A DNA stretch of 6,848 bases. It comes from Robiginitomaculum sp. (GTDB lineage: Bacteria > Pseudomonadota > Alphaproteobacteria > Caulobacterales > Maricaulaceae). Below are positions 5,956-6,848 of the stretch, piece after piece. The stretch is taken from positions 1 to 6,848 of the forward strand of contig JALSYJ010000330.1 in NCBI GenBank assembly GCA_027071965.1. Reading direction: 5' to 3'. The notes beneath the pieces are model-generated. The model was not told where the DNA came from. It ran no database searches and saw only the letters and a program-made list of their open reading frames with translations. Within the stretch, counting starts at the first letter, position 1. Each line of letters starts with the position of its first letter. Both the position numbers and the translations under genes were made by a program.

Positions 5956-6199
5956 TCACTTTATAGTAAACTTTAACCTGATGTGTGGCGGCAAAGGCAC
6001 AGGCGTGGCATTTTCAAAGAAACTCGACTTTTTTAATGATTTTCGCTGGTAAAAGCTGAAGGCTTACTGTAGGTTTTGGACGAGCTTGTGTGTTTTTGCG
6101 AAATGGTTCGCCAAAGGTTTTATCAGGCTGTCTTGTTCAGGTTTCAGGTTTGGGACTGTTTTATAAACTTATGTCGAGGAATATCTCGGGAGGGGAAGT
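5956..6199 (+). promoter_or_regulatory. Non-coding region between ccmE and the barrel gene, with leader elements
   Basis: These 244 bases hold no convincing gene and no clear ccmE terminator. Visible structure includes a hairpin GCGAA-ATGG-TTCGC at 6098-6111 and a tandem 7-mer TTCAGGT-TTCAGGT at 6136-6149. A TATAAA at 6162-6167 could be a -10, but has no good -35 at normal spacing. A small inverted repeat CGAG-GAATAT-CTCG lies at 6174-6187, directly before the ribosome site GGGAGGGG (6188-6195). The barrel gene therefore probably has its own promoter and a long leader. Confidence 0.4.
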
Positions 6200-6848
6200 A
6201 TGAGAAAAACTTTATTGTCAGCCGTAGCAGTTGCTGCTTTGGTTACACTGCCGGGAGTCGCCCTAGCCGGTGAAAATGGCTGGTATGCTCGTGCCGGTGT
6301 TGGTATTGGTACGCTGGAAGACATGGATTTTTCTGTTGCACTGATTGGTGTGGCTAATTCTGAAAGTTCAATCCGCCCTACAGTTGGTTTTGGTAAGCAT
6401 CTGGATAATGGCTGGCGGTTGGATTTTGATTTAACCCAGCGCTATAATGATACTGGATCTGTTGGAAATTATGATTATGGATCCACGGATTTTCAATCAT
6501 GGTCGGGCATGGTCAATATCATCAAGGATTTTGATGTAGGAAGTCCAATCAAGCCGTATATCGGTATTGGTGCAGGTATTGCTCAGGTGACATTGTCAGC
6601 TGCCGGTTATCAAAATGGTTTGCCAACAGACCCTTATACAAGTCTTCGTGATCGCAATACAGGATTTGCCTGGAACGGTCTTGTTGGTTTGGGAATGGAC
6701 GTTTCTGATCGCTGGGCGCTGGATCTTGGTTATCGCTATTTTCAGGGCGGGGATCAAAGTTTTTCATCGCCAACCAGGGCAATAGAAACCGGTAATTATC
6801 AGTCTCATGATGTGTTTGCGCAATTGCGCTACAGCTTTTGTGCGACGC
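6200..6848 (+). CDS. Secreted outer-membrane beta-barrel protein, OmpA-like barrel type (C-terminus outside window)
   Basis: The frame opens at an ATG with a strong ribosome site (GGAGG six bases upstream) and stays open to the edge, giving 216 residues. It has a classic signal peptide (MRKTLLSAVA, then a hydrophobic core) with cleavage expected after ALA at residue 23. The mature part alternates hydrophobic, aromatic and glycine residues as amphipathic beta strands: GWYARAGVGIG, IRPTVGFGKHL, WRLDFDLTQRY, IKPYIGIGAGIAQV, TGFAWNGLVGLGMDV, ALDLGYRYF and DVFAQLRYSF. This fits an eight-stranded barrel of the OmpA N-terminal/porin-like group. AQLRYSF (207-213) looks like a terminal barrel strand ending in Phe, yet the frame continues with Cys-Ala-Thr. 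A linker plus a further domain (for example OmpA-like peptidoglycan-binding) is possible but unseen. The substrate, if any, is unknown. Confidence 0.85.
   Translation, partial: MRKTLLSAVAVAALVTLPGVALAGENGWYARAGVGIGTLEDMDFSVALIGVANSESSIRPTVGFGKHLDNGWRLDFDLTQRYNDTGSVGNYDYGSTDFQSWSGMVNIIKDFDVGSPIKPYIGIGAGIAQVTLSAAGYQNGLPTDPYTSLRDRNTGFAWNGLVGLGMDVSDRWALDLGYRYFQGGDQSFSSPTRAIETGNYQSHDVFAQLRYSFCAT

Noticed and set aside
6076..6273. 65-codon plus-strand open frame before and into the barrel gene
   Set aside because: It has a non-ATG start without a ribosome site, overlaps the signal peptide region in another frame, and its sequence is unremarkable.
6549..6782. 77-codon minus-strand open frame within the barrel gene
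   Set aside because: It is antisense to coding sequence with clear beta-strand periodicity, and the product is a hydrophilic low-complexity shadow.
1..6848. Search by eye for mobile elements, CRISPR repeats, tRNA or rRNA, and defence or toxin genes
   Set aside because: No transposase, integrase, spaced direct repeats, cloverleaf-type sequence or toxin-antitoxin pair was seen. The gene content is ordinary chromosomal housekeeping and signalling.

Overview
The window looks like the chromosome of a Gram-negative alphaproteobacterium. It carries system I (Ccm) cytochrome c maturation genes in the alphaproteobacterial order ccmA-ccmB-ccmC-ccmD, a signal-peptide-bearing outer-membrane beta-barrel protein, and a soluble hybrid histidine kinase. 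Base composition is moderate and even, with no transposase, integrase, tRNA, rRNA, CRISPR array or phage gene. I cannot fix the genus from sequence alone.

Layout from left to right. (1) Positions 1-793, minus strand: the N-terminal two thirds of a major facilitator superfamily transporter that runs off the left edge. (2) Positions 794-1015: a divergent intergenic region with two recognisable rightward promoters. (3) Positions 1016-3082, plus strand: a cytoplasmic PAS-GAF-HisKA-HATPase-REC hybrid sensor kinase. (4) Positions 3098-5342, minus strand: a tightly packed ccmABCD operon, transcribed leftward from ccmA and ending 15 bases from the kinase stop codon, so the two units converge. (5) Positions 5343-5535: a shared divergent control region. 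(6) Positions 5536-5955, plus strand: ccmE, the periplasmic haem chaperone. (7) Positions 5956-6199: a non-coding leader. (8) Positions 6200-6848, plus strand: a secreted beta-barrel protein, open at the right edge.

The functional core is the haem delivery half of system I. CcmA and CcmB form the ABC transporter, CcmC with CcmD loads haem onto CcmE, and CcmA/B ATP hydrolysis releases holo-CcmE. The apocytochrome reduction and ligation genes (ccmG, ccmF, ccmH, ccmI) are not in the window and must lie elsewhere. The kinase has a PAS domain resembling the flavin-binding Aer/NifL type. A redox or oxygen input near cytochrome c maturation is therefore conceivable, but that link is only inference. 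I found no convincing evidence of a wholly undescribed system. The points most worth a second look are the divergent ccmE/ccmA control region, the orphan kinase and its promoters, and the open-ended barrel protein.
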